Origin: Streptomyces tendae
Lineage (GTDB): Bacteria > Actinomycetota > Actinomycetes > Streptomycetales > Streptomycetaceae
Reading direction: 5' to 3'
DNA length: 64,000 nucleotides
Assembly: GCF_014650435.1 (NCBI RefSeq)
Contig: NZ_BMUY01000018.1
Location: 108,386 to 172,385, forward strand
In this document: one piece after another, positions 16,202 through 24,225 of the stretch
Position numbering within the stretch: position 1 is the first letter of the stretch
Layout of the letters: each line of letters starts with the position of its first letter
The notes under the pieces: model-generated
Seen by the model: only the letters and a program-made list of their open reading frames with translations
What the model was told of the DNA's origin: nothing
Database searches by the model: none
Made by a program: the position numbers and the translations under genes

Positions 16202-16231
16202 GGCGAGGGGCCCCGCCCGGAGCCCCTCGCC
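16202..16231 (-). terminator. Hairpin terminator after the DUF3618 gene
   Basis: Perfect 10-base arms GGCGAGGGGC and GCCCCTCGCC with a 10-base loop lie 24 bases after the DUF3618 stop on the minus strand. Confidence 0.65.
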
Positions 16232-16254
16232 GCGCCGCGTTCCCGGGCGTGCGC

Positions 16255-16719
16255 TCAGCAGGCCCCGTGCTGCCGGCGCCGCACGAGGCTCGCCGCGACC
16301 GCCACACCCGCCGCCGCCCCGGCGACCAGCACGATCCGCGGGTGCCCGAGCCCCGCCCGTACCGCGCCGCGTGCCCGCCCGGGCGGCGCGTGCCGCTCCG
16401 TGGCCTCCTTGGCGCGGCCCGCCTTGTCGTGCGCGGTGTGCCCGGCCCGGCCCGCCCTGTCCTGCACGGTGTGCCCGGCGTGCGCGGCGGAACTGCGCAG
16501 CTGGACGCCCATGGCGCCCGCCTTGTCCTTCAGGTCGGCGGCCCGGGCCTTGGCGCGGCCCTTCACGTCGGCCTTGCCCGCCAGCTCCTCCACGGTGTCG
16601 CCGAGCTGGCCGCGGGTCTCTTCGATCTGCCTGCGCAGCTCGTCGGGGCCCTTCGCCCCGCCGACCGGCTGCGCGGTGGAGCCGCTCCTCGAACCGTCCC
16701 GGCTCGTCGCGTCGGTCAT
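16255..16719 (-). CDS. DUF3618 membrane-anchored protein
   Basis: The 154-residue protein has the DUF3618 motif DELRRQIEETRGQLGDTVEEL near residues 26-46 (shown in part), a long lysine/alanine-rich helix likely to form an amphipathic or coiled rod, and one C-terminal transmembrane helix (IVLVAGAAAGVAVAASLV) ending in a basic tail. The start overlaps the stop of the upstream holin-like gene (ATGA), so the two are coupled and probably act together at the membrane. Molecular role unknown. Confidence 0.8.
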   Translation of the reverse strand: MTDATSRDGSRSGSTAQPVGGAKGPDELRRQIEETRGQLGDTVEELAGKADVKGRAKARAADLKDKAGAMGVQLRSSAAHAGHTVQDRAGRAGHTAHDKAGRAKEATERHAPPGRARGAVRAGLGHPRIVLVAGAAAGVAVAASLVRRRQHGAC

Positions 16720-17135
16720 CGATGTGCCCTTTCCCTGATCTGGTCGACGTCGGCCCTGACGCTGCCGAGGGTCTCCTCGGGCTTGGGCGGCACGGCCCGG
16801 CGGAGCTGGGCGCGACCGGTCATGGCGAGTACGCCGGCGATCACGAAGAGCGCCGCCGTCACGATGAGCGCCGCGGCCCAGACGGGCAGTACCAGCGAGA
16901 GCGCGGCGGTGGCCGTGCCGGCCAGGGCGAACAGGCCCACGTAGGCGATGGCGCCCGCGGCACCGAGCATGCCGCCGCCGCGCCCGGCCCGCTTGCCCTT
17001 CTCGGCCAGTTCCATCTTGGCGAGGGCCACTTCCTGGCGCACGAGCCGGGAGAGCTGTTCGGTGGCCTGCCCGACGAGTTCGCCCACGGAGTGCTGCTCG
17101 TCGTGCACCGGCCTGGTGTGCATGGTTCCGGTCAC
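16716..17135 (-). CDS. Phage holin-superfamily III-like membrane protein
   Basis: The 139-residue protein has an N-terminal amphipathic helix (SVGELVGQATEQLSRLVRQEVALAKMEL) noted here only by its ends, and two transmembrane helices around residues 55-105. It belongs to the actinobacterial putative holin family that commonly precedes DUF3618 genes; a housekeeping membrane role is more likely than lysis. GTG 17135 follows GGAGG by 10 bases; the ATG at 17123 is too far from it. Confidence 0.8.
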   Translation of the reverse strand: MTGTMHTRPVHDEQHSVGELVGQATEQLSRLVRQEVALAKMELAEKGKRAGRGGGMLGAAGAIAYVGLFALAGTATAALSLVLPVWAAALIVTAALFVIAGVLAMTGRAQLRRAVPPKPEETLGSVRADVDQIRERAHR

Positions 17136-17316
17136 GGTGTTCCCGCCTCCTCTCGGTTCGGAGCACCCCGGGTACCCCGGGCCGAGCGGCGCTACCCCTG
17201 CCGGCCCCCGCGCCGTCGCCGACACCCGGGCAGCCCCCTGCACTGAAGCATTCCTTACAAATACCTCGTAGCAGAATTAAGTGGAGCTACACTGTCCGCC
17301 CGCCGACACTACTCCC

Positions 17317-18240
17317 ATGACGACAGACGACGACCGCCCCGCCGCCCCCTTCGGCCGCACCCTGTGCGCCATGGTCACGCCCTTCACCGAGTCCGGCGCA
17401 CTCGACCTCGACGGCGCCCGGCGGCTCGCCGAGCACCTGGTCTCCCGGGGGTGTGACGGCCTGGTGCTGTCCGGCACCACGGGCGAGTCGCCGACCACCA
17501 CGGACGCCGAGAAGGCGGCGCTGGTGACGGCGGTGCGGGAGGCGGTCGGGGACCGGGCCGCACTCGTCGCCGGGGTCGGCACCGCGGACACCCGGCACAC
17601 CGCTGAACTGGCCGTGGCCGCCGAAGAGGCGGGCGCGGACGGACTGCTGGTGGTCGCGCCGTACTACAGCAGGCCCCCGCAGGACGCCCTGGAGGCGCAC
17701 TTCAGCGAGGTCGCCGACGCGAGCGGCCTGCCCGTGATGCTCTACGACATCCCGGGCCGCACCGGCACCCGCATCGAACCCGACACCGTCGTCCGGCTCG
17801 CCGCGCACCCGCGGATCGTCGCGGTCAAGGACTGCGCCTATGACCTCCTCGGCACCCAGAAGGTGCTGTCCCGCACCGGCCTGGCGTACTACGCGGGCTG
17901 CGACGAGCAGGTCCTCGCCCTGTACGCGGTCGGGGCCGCGGGCTGCGTCAGCACCGTGGCGAACGTGGTGCCGGGACTGTTCCGGTCCGTCCTCGACGCC
18001 TTCGACGCGGGCGACACCGGCCGGGCCGCGCTGCTCCAGCGGCGGGCGATCGGGCTCGTCGAGTCGATGATGGCGGCCGGTCTGCCCGGCACGGTCACCG
18101 CCAAGGCCCTCCTCGGCGCGCTCGGCCTGCCGGCGGGCCCGGTCCGCACGCCGCTGCGGCCCGCGGACCCGACGGCCACGGCCGGTCTGCTGGCGGCCTA
18201 CGAGGAACTGGCCGCCGCCTCCGGTCAGTCCCAGGCGTAG
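17317..18240 (+). CDS. dapA: 4-hydroxy-tetrahydrodipicolinate synthase
   Basis: This TIM-barrel lyase condenses pyruvate with aspartate semialdehyde in lysine/diaminopimelate synthesis. Seen in the 307-residue protein: SGTTGES (substrate threonines), YDIPGRTG with the proton-relay Tyr, and VAVKDCAYD with the Schiff-base Lys. dapD of the same pathway is the next metabolic gene, separated only by three small genes and the integrated element. No ribosome-binding site precedes ATG 17317; TACACT at 17288-17293 may be a -10 close to the start. Confidence 0.93.
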   Translation: MTTDDDRPAAPFGRTLCAMVTPFTESGALDLDGARRLAEHLVSRGCDGLVLSGTTGESPTTTDAEKAALVTAVREAVGDRAALVAGVGTADTRHTAELAVAAEEAGADGLLVVAPYYSRPPQDALEAHFSEVADASGLPVMLYDIPGRTGTRIEPDTVVRLAAHPRIVAVKDCAYDLLGTQKVLSRTGLAYYAGCDEQVLALYAVGAAGCVSTVANVVPGLFRSVLDAFDAGDTGRAALLQRRAIGLVESMMAAGLPGTVTAKALLGALGLPAGPVRTPLRPADPTATAGLLAAYEELAAASGQSQA

Positions 18241-18503
18241 CCGTCGCCGAACAGCAGGGTGTGCTCCAGCACGTCCTCCGCGGGGTCGTCGATCTGGCCG
18301 ACGTGGACGTTGAGGAGCCCCACGCGGGGGCCGTTGTGCGAGCCGGTCGTCGTCTCGTCGGCGTGCGCGGCTCCCGCGGCCCACACCGACCCGCAGCACA
18401 CCAGCACCGCGGCCCCCGCCCCGGCCAGCAGGCGGCGTGCCACGGCCCGCACCCGCTCGTTCGGCGTCTCGGGCGTGTTCTCGGGCGTGCTCTCAGGCGT
18501 CAT
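18225..18503 (-). CDS. Small secreted protein (92 aa)
   Basis: After a hydrophilic Pro/Glu-rich N-tail comes a signal peptide (LLAGAGAAVLVCCGSVWAAG, cleavage near AHA-DE), leaving about 40 mature residues ending in FGDGYAWD. No Cys pair or known motif is seen in the mature part. GAGGAC precedes ATG 18503. Its 3' end overlaps the convergent dapA by 16 bases. Function not recognised. Confidence 0.7.
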   Translation of the reverse strand: MTPESTPENTPETPNERVRAVARRLLAGAGAAVLVCCGSVWAAGAAHADETTTGSHNGPRVGLLNVHVGQIDDPAEDVLEHTLLFGDGYAWD

Positions 18504-18623
18504 CCCAGGTCCTCGTCTCGTCGGATCGGCGTCTGATCGGACTCTGCGTCCACCCGTTCATCCGCCCGGCCCACCGGAAAGTCACGGGCGGTCATCCGTA
18601 CGTGCGGGTTACGGTTGCCCGCG

Positions 18624-18812
18624 ATGAGCAGGAGACGCTACGTGGCCCGGGGCGTCCCGGGCGGATACCGGATCTGGGACAACAAGGGCCGCCGCTGGTG
18701 GGGCGACCTCTACGAACTGTGTCCCGACGACCTCCTGACCGAACTGAACGGCGCGGCCGACCAGGCCCGCGTCAGCGCACTGCTCAAGAGGTACCGGGCC
18801 CTGAAAAGGTGA
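18624..18812 (+). CDS. Small basic hypothetical protein (62 aa)
   Basis: The protein MSRRRYVARGVPGGYRIWDN... has an Arg-rich start, an aromatic WDNKGRRWWG stretch and a helical tail (LLTELNGAADQARVSALLKRY). No domain is recognised. It lies 54 bases upstream of the AlkD-like gene in the same direction. ATG 18624 is preferred over the TTG at 18615. Confidence 0.6.
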   Translation: MSRRRYVARGVPGGYRIWDNKGRRWWGDLYELCPDDLLTELNGAADQARVSALLKRYRALKR

Positions 18813-18866
18813 GCGCCGTAGGCTGGGCCCCCGCGATGCCGACAGGGGGCGACAGGAGGAGCCGGG

Positions 18867-19595
18867 GTGCCGGAGAAGACGCGGGACAAGACACCTGAGA
18901 GGACGCCCACGGGGCCGACGGTTCGCGAGGTGATGGCCGAGCTGGCCGGGCTCGAGGACCCGCGGATCCGGGCCGTGAACGAGAAGCACGGCGACGACCA
19001 CGGCGTGAACCTCACCAAGCTGCGCGCGCTCGCGAAGCGCCTCAAGACGCAGCCCGGCCTCGCGCGCGACCTCTGGGCCACGGACGACACCGCCGCCCGC
19101 CTGCTGGCCCTCCTGGTCTGCCGCCCGAAGTCCTACGACCGCGACGAACTGGACGCCATGCTGCGCCGGGCCCGCACCCCCAAGGTGCACGACTGGCTGG
19201 TGAACTACGTGGCGAAGAAGAACCCGCACGCAGAGGAACTGCGCGTGGCCTGGACCGCCGACCCCGATCCGGTGGTCGCGAGCGCCGGCTGGGCGCTCAC
19301 CACCGAACGCGTGGCGAAGAAGCCGGCGGGTCTAGACTTCACGGCCCTGCTGGACACCGTCGAGTCCGAGATGAAGGACGCCCCGGACCGCCTGCAGTGG
19401 GCGATGAACCACTGCCTGGCCCAGATCGGCATCGACCACCCCGAACACCGCCCCCGCGCCCTCGCCATCGGCGAGCGCCTCGGCGTCCTGAAGGACTACC
19501 CCACTCCCCCGGGCTGCACCTCCCCGTACGCCCCCGTCTGGATCACGGAGATCGTGCGCCGCCAACAGGAGAAGCCCACCCCCACAACCACCTGA
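18867..19595 (+). CDS. AlkD-like DNA alkylation repair (HEAT-repeat) protein
   Basis: The 242-residue protein shows the stacked helical repeats of the AlkD/DNA alkylation repair family: HGVNLTKLRALAKRLK, DLWATDDTAARLLALLV, PHAEELRVAW and DRLQWAMNHCLAQIG. AlkD-like enzymes excise cationic alkylated bases, but several subfamilies lack the catalytic residues and this one is not proven active. GTG 18867 has AGGAGGA six bases upstream. It is the last chromosomal gene before the integrated element; its terminator would also have served dapD. Confidence 0.75.
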   Translation: MPEKTRDKTPERTPTGPTVREVMAELAGLEDPRIRAVNEKHGDDHGVNLTKLRALAKRLKTQPGLARDLWATDDTAARLLALLVCRPKSYDRDELDAMLRRARTPKVHDWLVNYVAKKNPHAEELRVAWTADPDPVVASAGWALTTERVAKKPAGLDFTALLDTVESEMKDAPDRLQWAMNHCLAQIGIDHPEHRPRALAIGERLGVLKDYPTPPGCTSPYAPVWITEIVRRQQEKPTPTTT

Positions 19596-19628
19596 GCGCC
19601 CTCCCCACACCGACCGGACAGGGCGCTC
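19594..19628. terminator. Host bidirectional terminator left of attL
   Basis: Arms GAGCGCCCT (19594-19602) and AGGGCGCTC (19620-19628) form a perfect 9-bp stem starting on the stop codon of the AlkD-like gene. Before integration it lay 18 bases downstream of the dapD stop and would have terminated both convergent genes. Confidence 0.75.
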
Positions 19629-19645
19629 GGCAAACCGGCGTCGGC

Positions 19646-19659
19646 TCAGTTGTGGCTGT
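19646..19659. repeat. attL core (14 bp)
   Basis: TCAGTTGTGGCTGT is repeated exactly at 29950-29963. On the minus strand it contains the integrase stop codon and its last codons (Ser-His-Asn-stop). Confidence 0.8.
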
Positions 19660-20926
19660 TCTGATCGCCCTCCAGGTCAGACGCCTGGTCCGGGCCGTGG
19701 GCCGTATCGGGGCCGTCCTGGGGGTGCTCCGGGCCGCGAAGGACGCGATCGACGGCGGCCCGGGTGCGCGTCTCGCTGTTCGGCATCAGGTGGGTGTAGG
19801 TGCGGAGCGTGAAGCTCGGGTCGTGGTGACCGAGGTACTCACTCAGGGCCTTGATGCTCTCCCCCGCGTCCAGGAGGACGGAGGCGTAGAAGTGGCGCAG
19901 CGCGTGCATGCCGTTCTCACGGCCGAGGGGTATGCCGGCAGAGACGAGCGCCGGGTGCCACACGGCCCGGTTGAACCGAGTCCGGTGCAGTGACTGGCGC
20001 CCCGCGTTGACGAACAGCAGCGAGGCCGTGACGGGCGGCCCGTCCGGCGTCTTCCACGGCAGGGTGAGGTCCACCGGCTGATGCCTGGTGATGTGCGCCT
20101 CCAGCGCGGCGGCGACCGACTCAGGCAGCGGCACATGGCGCTCCTTGCCACCCTTGGGCGGCCCGAAGACCGCCTGAACACCACGGATGAGCTTGACCTG
20201 CCGAGTGACGCGCAGGACTCCACCAAGGAAGTCGACGTCCTCGACCGCCAGGCCGAAGATCTCACCCTGCCGGAGACCGCAGCCCGCCCCGAGAGACACC
20301 ATCTCCCGGTAGACGTCCGGCAGCGCCTCGTGCATGGCCATGACCCGGTCGACCGACCACGGCTTGACCTTGCGCCCGTCGAGGGCAGGCGCCCGCACCG
20401 AGCGAGCCCGGCAGGGGTTCTCGGCGATGACCCGGTCCTCCACAGCGGCCGTGAAGACGGCGGACACGTTGGCGAAGATGGACCGCCGGTAGGAGGCGGC
20501 CCGCCCGGTCTCCTCCAGCTGGCGCATCCAGGCGCGGAGGTGCGAGGGCCGGAAGGACGCCAAGGGCCGGTCACCGAGATACGGCAGGGCGTGAACCCGC
20601 AACCGGATCTCGACGCTCTCACGGGTCACCGGGTCGATCGTGAGCCCCGCCATCCATTCCTTGGCGTACTGCCCGAAGGTAACCGCACCCGCCGCAGGAT
20701 CGATGTATCGCCCTTGCGACATGTCGGCTTCGATGTTGGACAGCCAGGCGTCAGCCTTGCGCTTCTGCTTGTCCGGGAAGCTCTTCGACTTCTCGGAACC
20801 GTCCGGCGCGATGTACCGGGCGCGGTAGCGGTGCCCGACGCCGTACCGCTCGGTCTTGACCTTGACGGTCTTGCCGTCCGGGCCCGGGACGTTCTTGTAC
20901 CAGCGGTCTTGCACATGCCCGGCCAT
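19646..20926 (-). CDS. int: Tyrosine site-specific integrase
   Basis: A 426-residue phage-type integrase. Residues about 1-60 are an arm-binding domain, 80-175 a core-binding SAM-like domain, and 190-385 the catalytic domain with Arg219 (GCGLRQGE), His341-x-x-Arg344 (HALRH), LGHHDP and the nucleophile Tyr377 (LRTYTH). It recombines attP with the dapD 3' end. ATG 20926 overlaps the xis stop by one base (TGATG), so int is coupled to xis. Its final codons lie in the att core and equal those of DapD. Confidence 0.95.
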   Translation of the reverse strand: MAGHVQDRWYKNVPGPDGKTVKVKTERYGVGHRYRARYIAPDGSEKSKSFPDKQKRKADAWLSNIEADMSQGRYIDPAAGAVTFGQYAKEWMAGLTIDPVTRESVEIRLRVHALPYLGDRPLASFRPSHLRAWMRQLEETGRAASYRRSIFANVSAVFTAAVEDRVIAENPCRARSVRAPALDGRKVKPWSVDRVMAMHEALPDVYREMVSLGAGCGLRQGEIFGLAVEDVDFLGGVLRVTRQVKLIRGVQAVFGPPKGGKERHVPLPESVAAALEAHITRHQPVDLTLPWKTPDGPPVTASLLFVNAGRQSLHRTRFNRAVWHPALVSAGIPLGRENGMHALRHFYASVLLDAGESIKALSEYLGHHDPSFTLRTYTHLMPNSETRTRAAVDRVLRGPEHPQDGPDTAHGPDQASDLEGDQNSHN

Positions 20927-21126
20927 CAGGCAGCAGCCCCTTTCATGCGGGACTGCACCCAGCTCTGCACGTCCTTCGGGTCGTAGCGCAGGTGTCGGCC
21001 GACCCGGAAGCCGCGGGGACCCAGGCGCTTTCGCCGCCACTGGTAGACGGTCTCGACGCTGGGGAGGTCGAAGAGCTGGACCAGGTCTTCCGGCGTGAGG
21101 TAACGCTCAGGCAGCCGAGTCGGCAT
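20926..21126 (-). CDS. xis: Excisionase (Xis, AlpA/MerR-like helix-turn-helix)
   Basis: This 66-residue protein has one winged helix motif: LTPEDLVQLFDLPSVETVYQ followed by WRRKRLGPRGFRVGRHLRY, the form used by excisionases to bend DNA and turn integrase toward excision. It overlaps int and lies 2 bases after the rep stop. ATG 21126 is preferred; GTG codons at 21132-21135 overlap the rep stop. Confidence 0.85.
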   Translation of the reverse strand: MPTRLPERYLTPEDLVQLFDLPSVETVYQWRRKRLGPRGFRVGRHLRYDPKDVQSWVQSRMKGAAA

Positions 21127-21128
21127 GG

Positions 21129-22514
21129 TCACCACTCCCCCTCGGCGTGCAGCTCTGCCAGAGCTTCGCGAGCGGTCTCGCGGTTGCCTTGCAGATCGCG
21201 GGCGATCGTCGCGGCGAGGGCGGATTCACCAGGGGTGTGACCGTGCCCGGCATACTGCCAGTCGGCCAGCACGAGGACGGTGTCAGGCTCGCGGTCTTCG
21301 AGTGCGAGGACTTCGCGTTCTTGCGCGGCGCGGAAGTCGGCGCGTGCCTGCCGCAGGGCGCCGAGCGTGGTCGAGTAGCGGCGGCTCTTACTGGAGAAGT
21401 GGCCCCGGAAGCCGAGCATGTGAGCCCAGGCCCACAGCCGCCGGTCCGGGTACAGCCCGTCCAGATCCCGGCATGCGGTGATCAGGCGCCGGGCGTGGTC
21501 CGGGACGCCGTGACGGTCGAGTTCGGCGAGTTCGCCAACCCGGCGATCAAGGGTTCCGGTGTTCTCGGCGGCTTTGGTCGCGTACTTCGCCACGTACGAG
21601 GCCACGGCCTGTTCAGTGAGATCGGAGCCGTCCCCGAACGCCTTCACCGGCCGGACGTCGAGTTGGCGACCCCACCGGAACGTACGGGCAGGCTGGTCCC
21701 CCGAGGCGGGGACACTGACGGTCGTGTACGAGTGATGGGCAGCGGCCCGGATCGCATCACTGAGCAGCTCCGTGCTGGCCCAGGACGGAGCCGCGGAGTC
21801 AGGCCCCTCGGCCCCGTCGATGCGGATCACAGCATGGAAGTGCACGGCACCCCGCTTCTGGAACTCCGCGACCTTGCCGTACGAGAGGCGAGCGCACTCC
21901 TTCAGCTCTCGCTGCGTGAGGCCCGCGCGGGCAGCGATCTCGCGCCGGAGACGGTTCGTGAATCGCTGCCAGAGGTCCCCGGCGTGGTTGTTGAACAGGA
22001 CGCTGCCCGCGTAGTCGTACGTCTCCGAGTCCAGCGCAGTACCGAGGGCGGAGTCGTCCGAGGGGTGCCGGGTCCCGCAACGGCAACGTCCGTGATGGGG
22101 CCGGTTGTGAACCGGGCCGAATGAGGGCGCCGTGAGCGTGGCGAAGACGCGGGGGTGATTCCGGACGGTGGCAGGTATGTCCTTGTCCTCGTCTCCGGCG
22201 AGCCCGGCGCGGATCAGACGGTAGGTGTCGCCCGCGTAGGTCCAGGCGCAGGACGGGCAGCGAGAAGCACGGCGATTCCCGCACGCGACCCGGAGGCGTC
22301 CGCCCGGCTCATGCTCGGTGGAGTAGTGGTGCAGGGTCTCGCCGGTCGTCTTGTCCTTGTGAATGACCCAGCCGGACAGGTGGACCGGATCGGCGCAGCC
22401 ACCGGTACGGCGGACCTGGTCCTGCCAGCGGTCGAAGCCCGGAGACCCGGCCACCCTCAGCGTGTCGGAGAGGGTGACCGGGTCCAGGCCCGCGAAGGTC
22501 GCGGGGTTGGTCAT
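21129..22514 (-). CDS. repSA: Rolling-circle replication initiator (RepSA family)
   Basis: The 461-residue protein has a Cys-rich N-terminal zinc region (CGNRRASRCPSC; CRCGTRH), the HUH metal motif in GAVHFHAVIRIDG, and YVAKYATKAAE with a candidate nicking Tyr, all characteristic of pSAM2 RepSA. It nicks the double-strand origin to replicate the excised circle. ATG 22514 overlaps the stop of the upstream zinc-finger gene by ATGA. Confidence 0.92.
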   Translation of the reverse strand: MTNPATFAGLDPVTLSDTLRVAGSPGFDRWQDQVRRTGGCADPVHLSGWVIHKDKTTGETLHHYSTEHEPGGRLRVACGNRRASRCPSCAWTYAGDTYRLIRAGLAGDEDKDIPATVRNHPRVFATLTAPSFGPVHNRPHHGRCRCGTRHPSDDSALGTALDSETYDYAGSVLFNNHAGDLWQRFTNRLRREIAARAGLTQRELKECARLSYGKVAEFQKRGAVHFHAVIRIDGAEGPDSAAPSWASTELLSDAIRAAAHHSYTTVSVPASGDQPARTFRWGRQLDVRPVKAFGDGSDLTEQAVASYVAKYATKAAENTGTLDRRVGELAELDRHGVPDHARRLITACRDLDGLYPDRRLWAWAHMLGFRGHFSSKSRRYSTTLGALRQARADFRAAQEREVLALEDREPDTVLVLADWQYAGHGHTPGESALAATIARDLQGNRETAREALAELHAEGEW

Positions 22515-22708
22515 GCGCGACCCCCGGCGAACTGGGCGACGGAGGCAGGCAGTGTGCCGGCACCGTGGCAGGCCGGGCAGTCGACGGCGAGCGTGGGCAG
22601 TTGCCCGGAGGCGTCGCGGTCACCGGAGGATACGGCGACGGCGGCGAAGCCGTCGCAGTTCGGGCAGATCCGCGGGGATGCGGCGGTGGCCGGGGCGGAG
22701 CCGGTCAT
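22511..22708 (-). CDS. Small zinc-finger protein of the AICE (65 aa)
   Basis: Two pairs, CPNC near residue 15 and CPACHGAG near residue 46, form a DnaJ-like zinc ribbon. Genes of this kind commonly lie just before rep in Streptomyces elements. GGAAGGA precedes ATG 22708, and the gene is coupled to rep. Function unknown; a role in replication control is an inference from position. Confidence 0.75.
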   Translation of the reverse strand: MTGSAPATAASPRICPNCDGFAAVAVSSGDRDASGQLPTLAVDCPACHGAGTLPASVAQFAGGRA

Positions 22709-22750
22709 GATGGAGGTTCCTTCCGGTTGAGAGATCGGACAGGGACGGCG

Positions 22751-22790
22751 CCCGGAGCGGACGAGACTTGGCGGTTGAGGCCGCTCCGGG
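22751..22790 (-). terminator. Hairpin between spd and rep modules
   Basis: Perfect 10-base arms CCCGGAGCGG (22751-22760) and CCGCTCCGGG (22781-22790) lie just after the SpdB-like gene on the minus strand; they may attenuate transcription into rep-xis-int. Confidence 0.55.
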
Positions 22791-22796
22791 GGCCGG

Positions 22797-23114
22797 TCAG
22801 CGCCGCTTGGACTCAGAGGCGAGCAGCGAGCGCAGGACGACGGCGCACACGGCGACCGAGGCGCCGGTGATGGCGACTGCGAGCAGCATCGAGACGAGGA
22901 CGACGCCGACGACGAGGACCACGGCGGTGCCGCCACCGACGAGGGCGAGCACGGAGCCGGGCGTGAGCTGAACCGTGGGACGAGCGGGCGCCGGAGCCGC
23001 CATGTCGGGCGGCGGGACCGGGACGCTCGGGACGACGGCGGTTGGCTCGATGACGGCGGGCGGGGACACGAAGCCCGTGGGCCCGGGGTTGGTCGGGACC
23101 TTGGGACGCAGCAT
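22797..23114 (-). CDS. SpdB-like spread protein (membrane)
   Basis: The 105-residue protein has a Pro/Val-rich N-terminal half without defined structure and a long hydrophobic segment (about residues 52-95, probably two transmembrane helices) ending in LLASESKRR. Size and position downstream of tra fit the Spd proteins that move the element between mycelial compartments (pock spreading). GAAGGGAG precedes ATG 23114. Confidence 0.65.
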   Translation of the reverse strand: MLRPKVPTNPGPTGFVSPPAVIEPTAVVPSVPVPPPDMAAPAPARPTVQLTPGSVLALVGGGTAVVLVVGVVLVSMLLAVAITGASVAVCAVVLRSLLASESKRR

Positions 23115-23137
23115 GGGCGATCTCCCTTCTGAGTGAG

Positions 23138-23293
23138 CTACTTGACGAAGCCGTCGACGGCGGGGGCGAAGACGCTGTCAGCGAGGAGGAACCCGCCGAG
23201 CAGGAGTACGCCGATGAGCCACCAGGGCGGGCGGATGAGCTTGACGCCGAGGACTCCGACGCAGAGCAGGGCGAACCAGAGCGGGACGTCCAT
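23138..23293 (-). CDS. Short two-helix membrane protein (51 aa), Spd-like
   Basis: The frame from ATG 23293 to TAG 23138 reads MDVPLWFALLCVGVLGVKLI, then RPPWW, then IGVLLLGGFLLADSVFAPAV and DGFVK: two transmembrane helices joined by a short basic/aromatic turn. AGGAGG lies 6 bases before the ATG. It sits between the SpdB-like and transfer-protein genes with the same orientation and is coding by codon use despite its length. Confidence 0.75.
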   Translation of the reverse strand: MDVPLWFALLCVGVLGVKLIRPPWWLIGVLLLGGFLLADSVFAPAVDGFVK

Positions 23294-23302
23294 CACGGCC
23301 TC

Positions 23303-23494
23303 CTAGCGGACATTGCAGCGGTGGGTGCGGGCGGCGAGCTGGGCAGCTGACTGGCTGGTGTAGTCGGCGGACCAGCCGCAGCCGTCCGAGCTGCACACGG
23401 CGGCGTGCTTGGTCTGGCCGTGGCGGTCGCGGTGGGTACCGATCTGCACCGGTCCGATGCGCATCACGGAGTGGAAGAAGTCGCGGGCAGGCAT
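23303..23494 (-). CDS. Mobile element transfer protein, small zinc-finger type (63 aa)
   Basis: The protein MPARDFFHSVMRIGPVQIGT... contains HRDRHGQTKHAAVC, CGW and a final HRC, a His/Cys pattern fitting one zinc finger. Highly similar small proteins are encoded in AICEs and Streptomyces plasmids beside spd genes. GAGGAG precedes ATG 23494 and the next gene starts 9 bases downstream. Confidence 0.75.
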   Translation of the reverse strand: MPARDFFHSVMRIGPVQIGTHRDRHGQTKHAAVCSSDGCGWSADYTSQSAAQLAARTHRCNVR

Positions 23495-23515
23495 GACGGG
23501 TGATCTCCTCTCGGT

Positions 23516-24181
23516 TCAGGCGAGTTGCGCGGCGATGGCATCGGCCATGGGCGCGGGGACGCCGAGGCGAGCGCGAAGCGTGTCGGTGTCGATTCGGGCA
23601 CCGGTCCGTTGTTCGTGGTCGGCGGCGACCTTGCGGGCGTGGTCGACCAGCGCGGCCGGAACCGCAACAGCGGGAGCAGGCTCAGCGGCCGGGAGAGCCG
23701 GGGTGTCGTCAGCGGCCGAGACGGGCTCAGGCTCAGCGGCGGGAACGGGGTCCGGGCCGGGGTCCGAGGCGGAGGCCGCCGTGGGCGGCGACGGAACCGG
23801 CGTCCGGTCTTCGGTGGCGGAGTTGGGAGCGTGGGCGAGCAGCGTGCCGCCGAGGAAGGCGAGGGCAGGCCACCCGGCGACGCCGAGCCGGAGGAGAGCG
23901 GGCGGGTGCTCCAGGTCGAGGAACCCGGCCGTGGCGACGTTGGCGCCGAGCGAGGCCACCAGGGCGATGAGGAACCAGCACCAGGCCAGCCGGGACGGCC
24001 CGTCGTTGCGCAGTCGTCGCCAGGCCGCGACCAACAGCAAGTCGACACTGACCGGGTAGGCCCATGCCTTCCAACCGGTCTGCCCGGCAGCGGCGGCGAG
24101 GTCGTGCAGGTGGGCGAAGGACAGGGCACCGGCGATCACGGCCTGGACGAGAACGGCGTCCGGGCGAATCGAGCGGGTCAT
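23516..24181 (-). CDS. DUF2637 membrane protein of the transfer region
   Basis: The 221-residue protein has four predicted transmembrane helices in its first 115 residues (AVIAGALSFAHLHDLAAAAG; YPVSVDLLLVAAW; WCWFLIALVASLGANVATAG; WPALAFLGGTLLA), the DUF2637 fold, then a Pro/Ala-rich linker and a C-terminal helical segment (RIDTDTLRARLGVPAPMADAIAAQL) that looks like a small DNA-binding helix-turn-helix. Position after tra suggests a role in transfer or spreading. Confidence 0.75.
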   Translation of the reverse strand: MTRSIRPDAVLVQAVIAGALSFAHLHDLAAAAGQTGWKAWAYPVSVDLLLVAAWRRLRNDGPSRLAWCWFLIALVASLGANVATAGFLDLEHPPALLRLGVAGWPALAFLGGTLLAHAPNSATEDRTPVPSPPTAASASDPGPDPVPAAEPEPVSAADDTPALPAAEPAPAVAVPAALVDHARKVAADHEQRTGARIDTDTLRARLGVPAPMADAIAAQLA

Positions 24182-24225
24182 GTCGTCACCTCCTTCGCGA
24201 GGGTCAGGCCAGGGAGAGGGCGGTC

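Noticed and set aside
20927..21040. An N-terminal extension of the integrase
   Set aside because: It would read through the whole xis 3' half in another frame; ATG 20926 overlaps the xis stop in the usual coupled way.
21747..21760. Extra copies of the att core inside the element
   Set aside because: Only short matches such as GTGATGG were found; no second copy of the 14-base core exists within the element.
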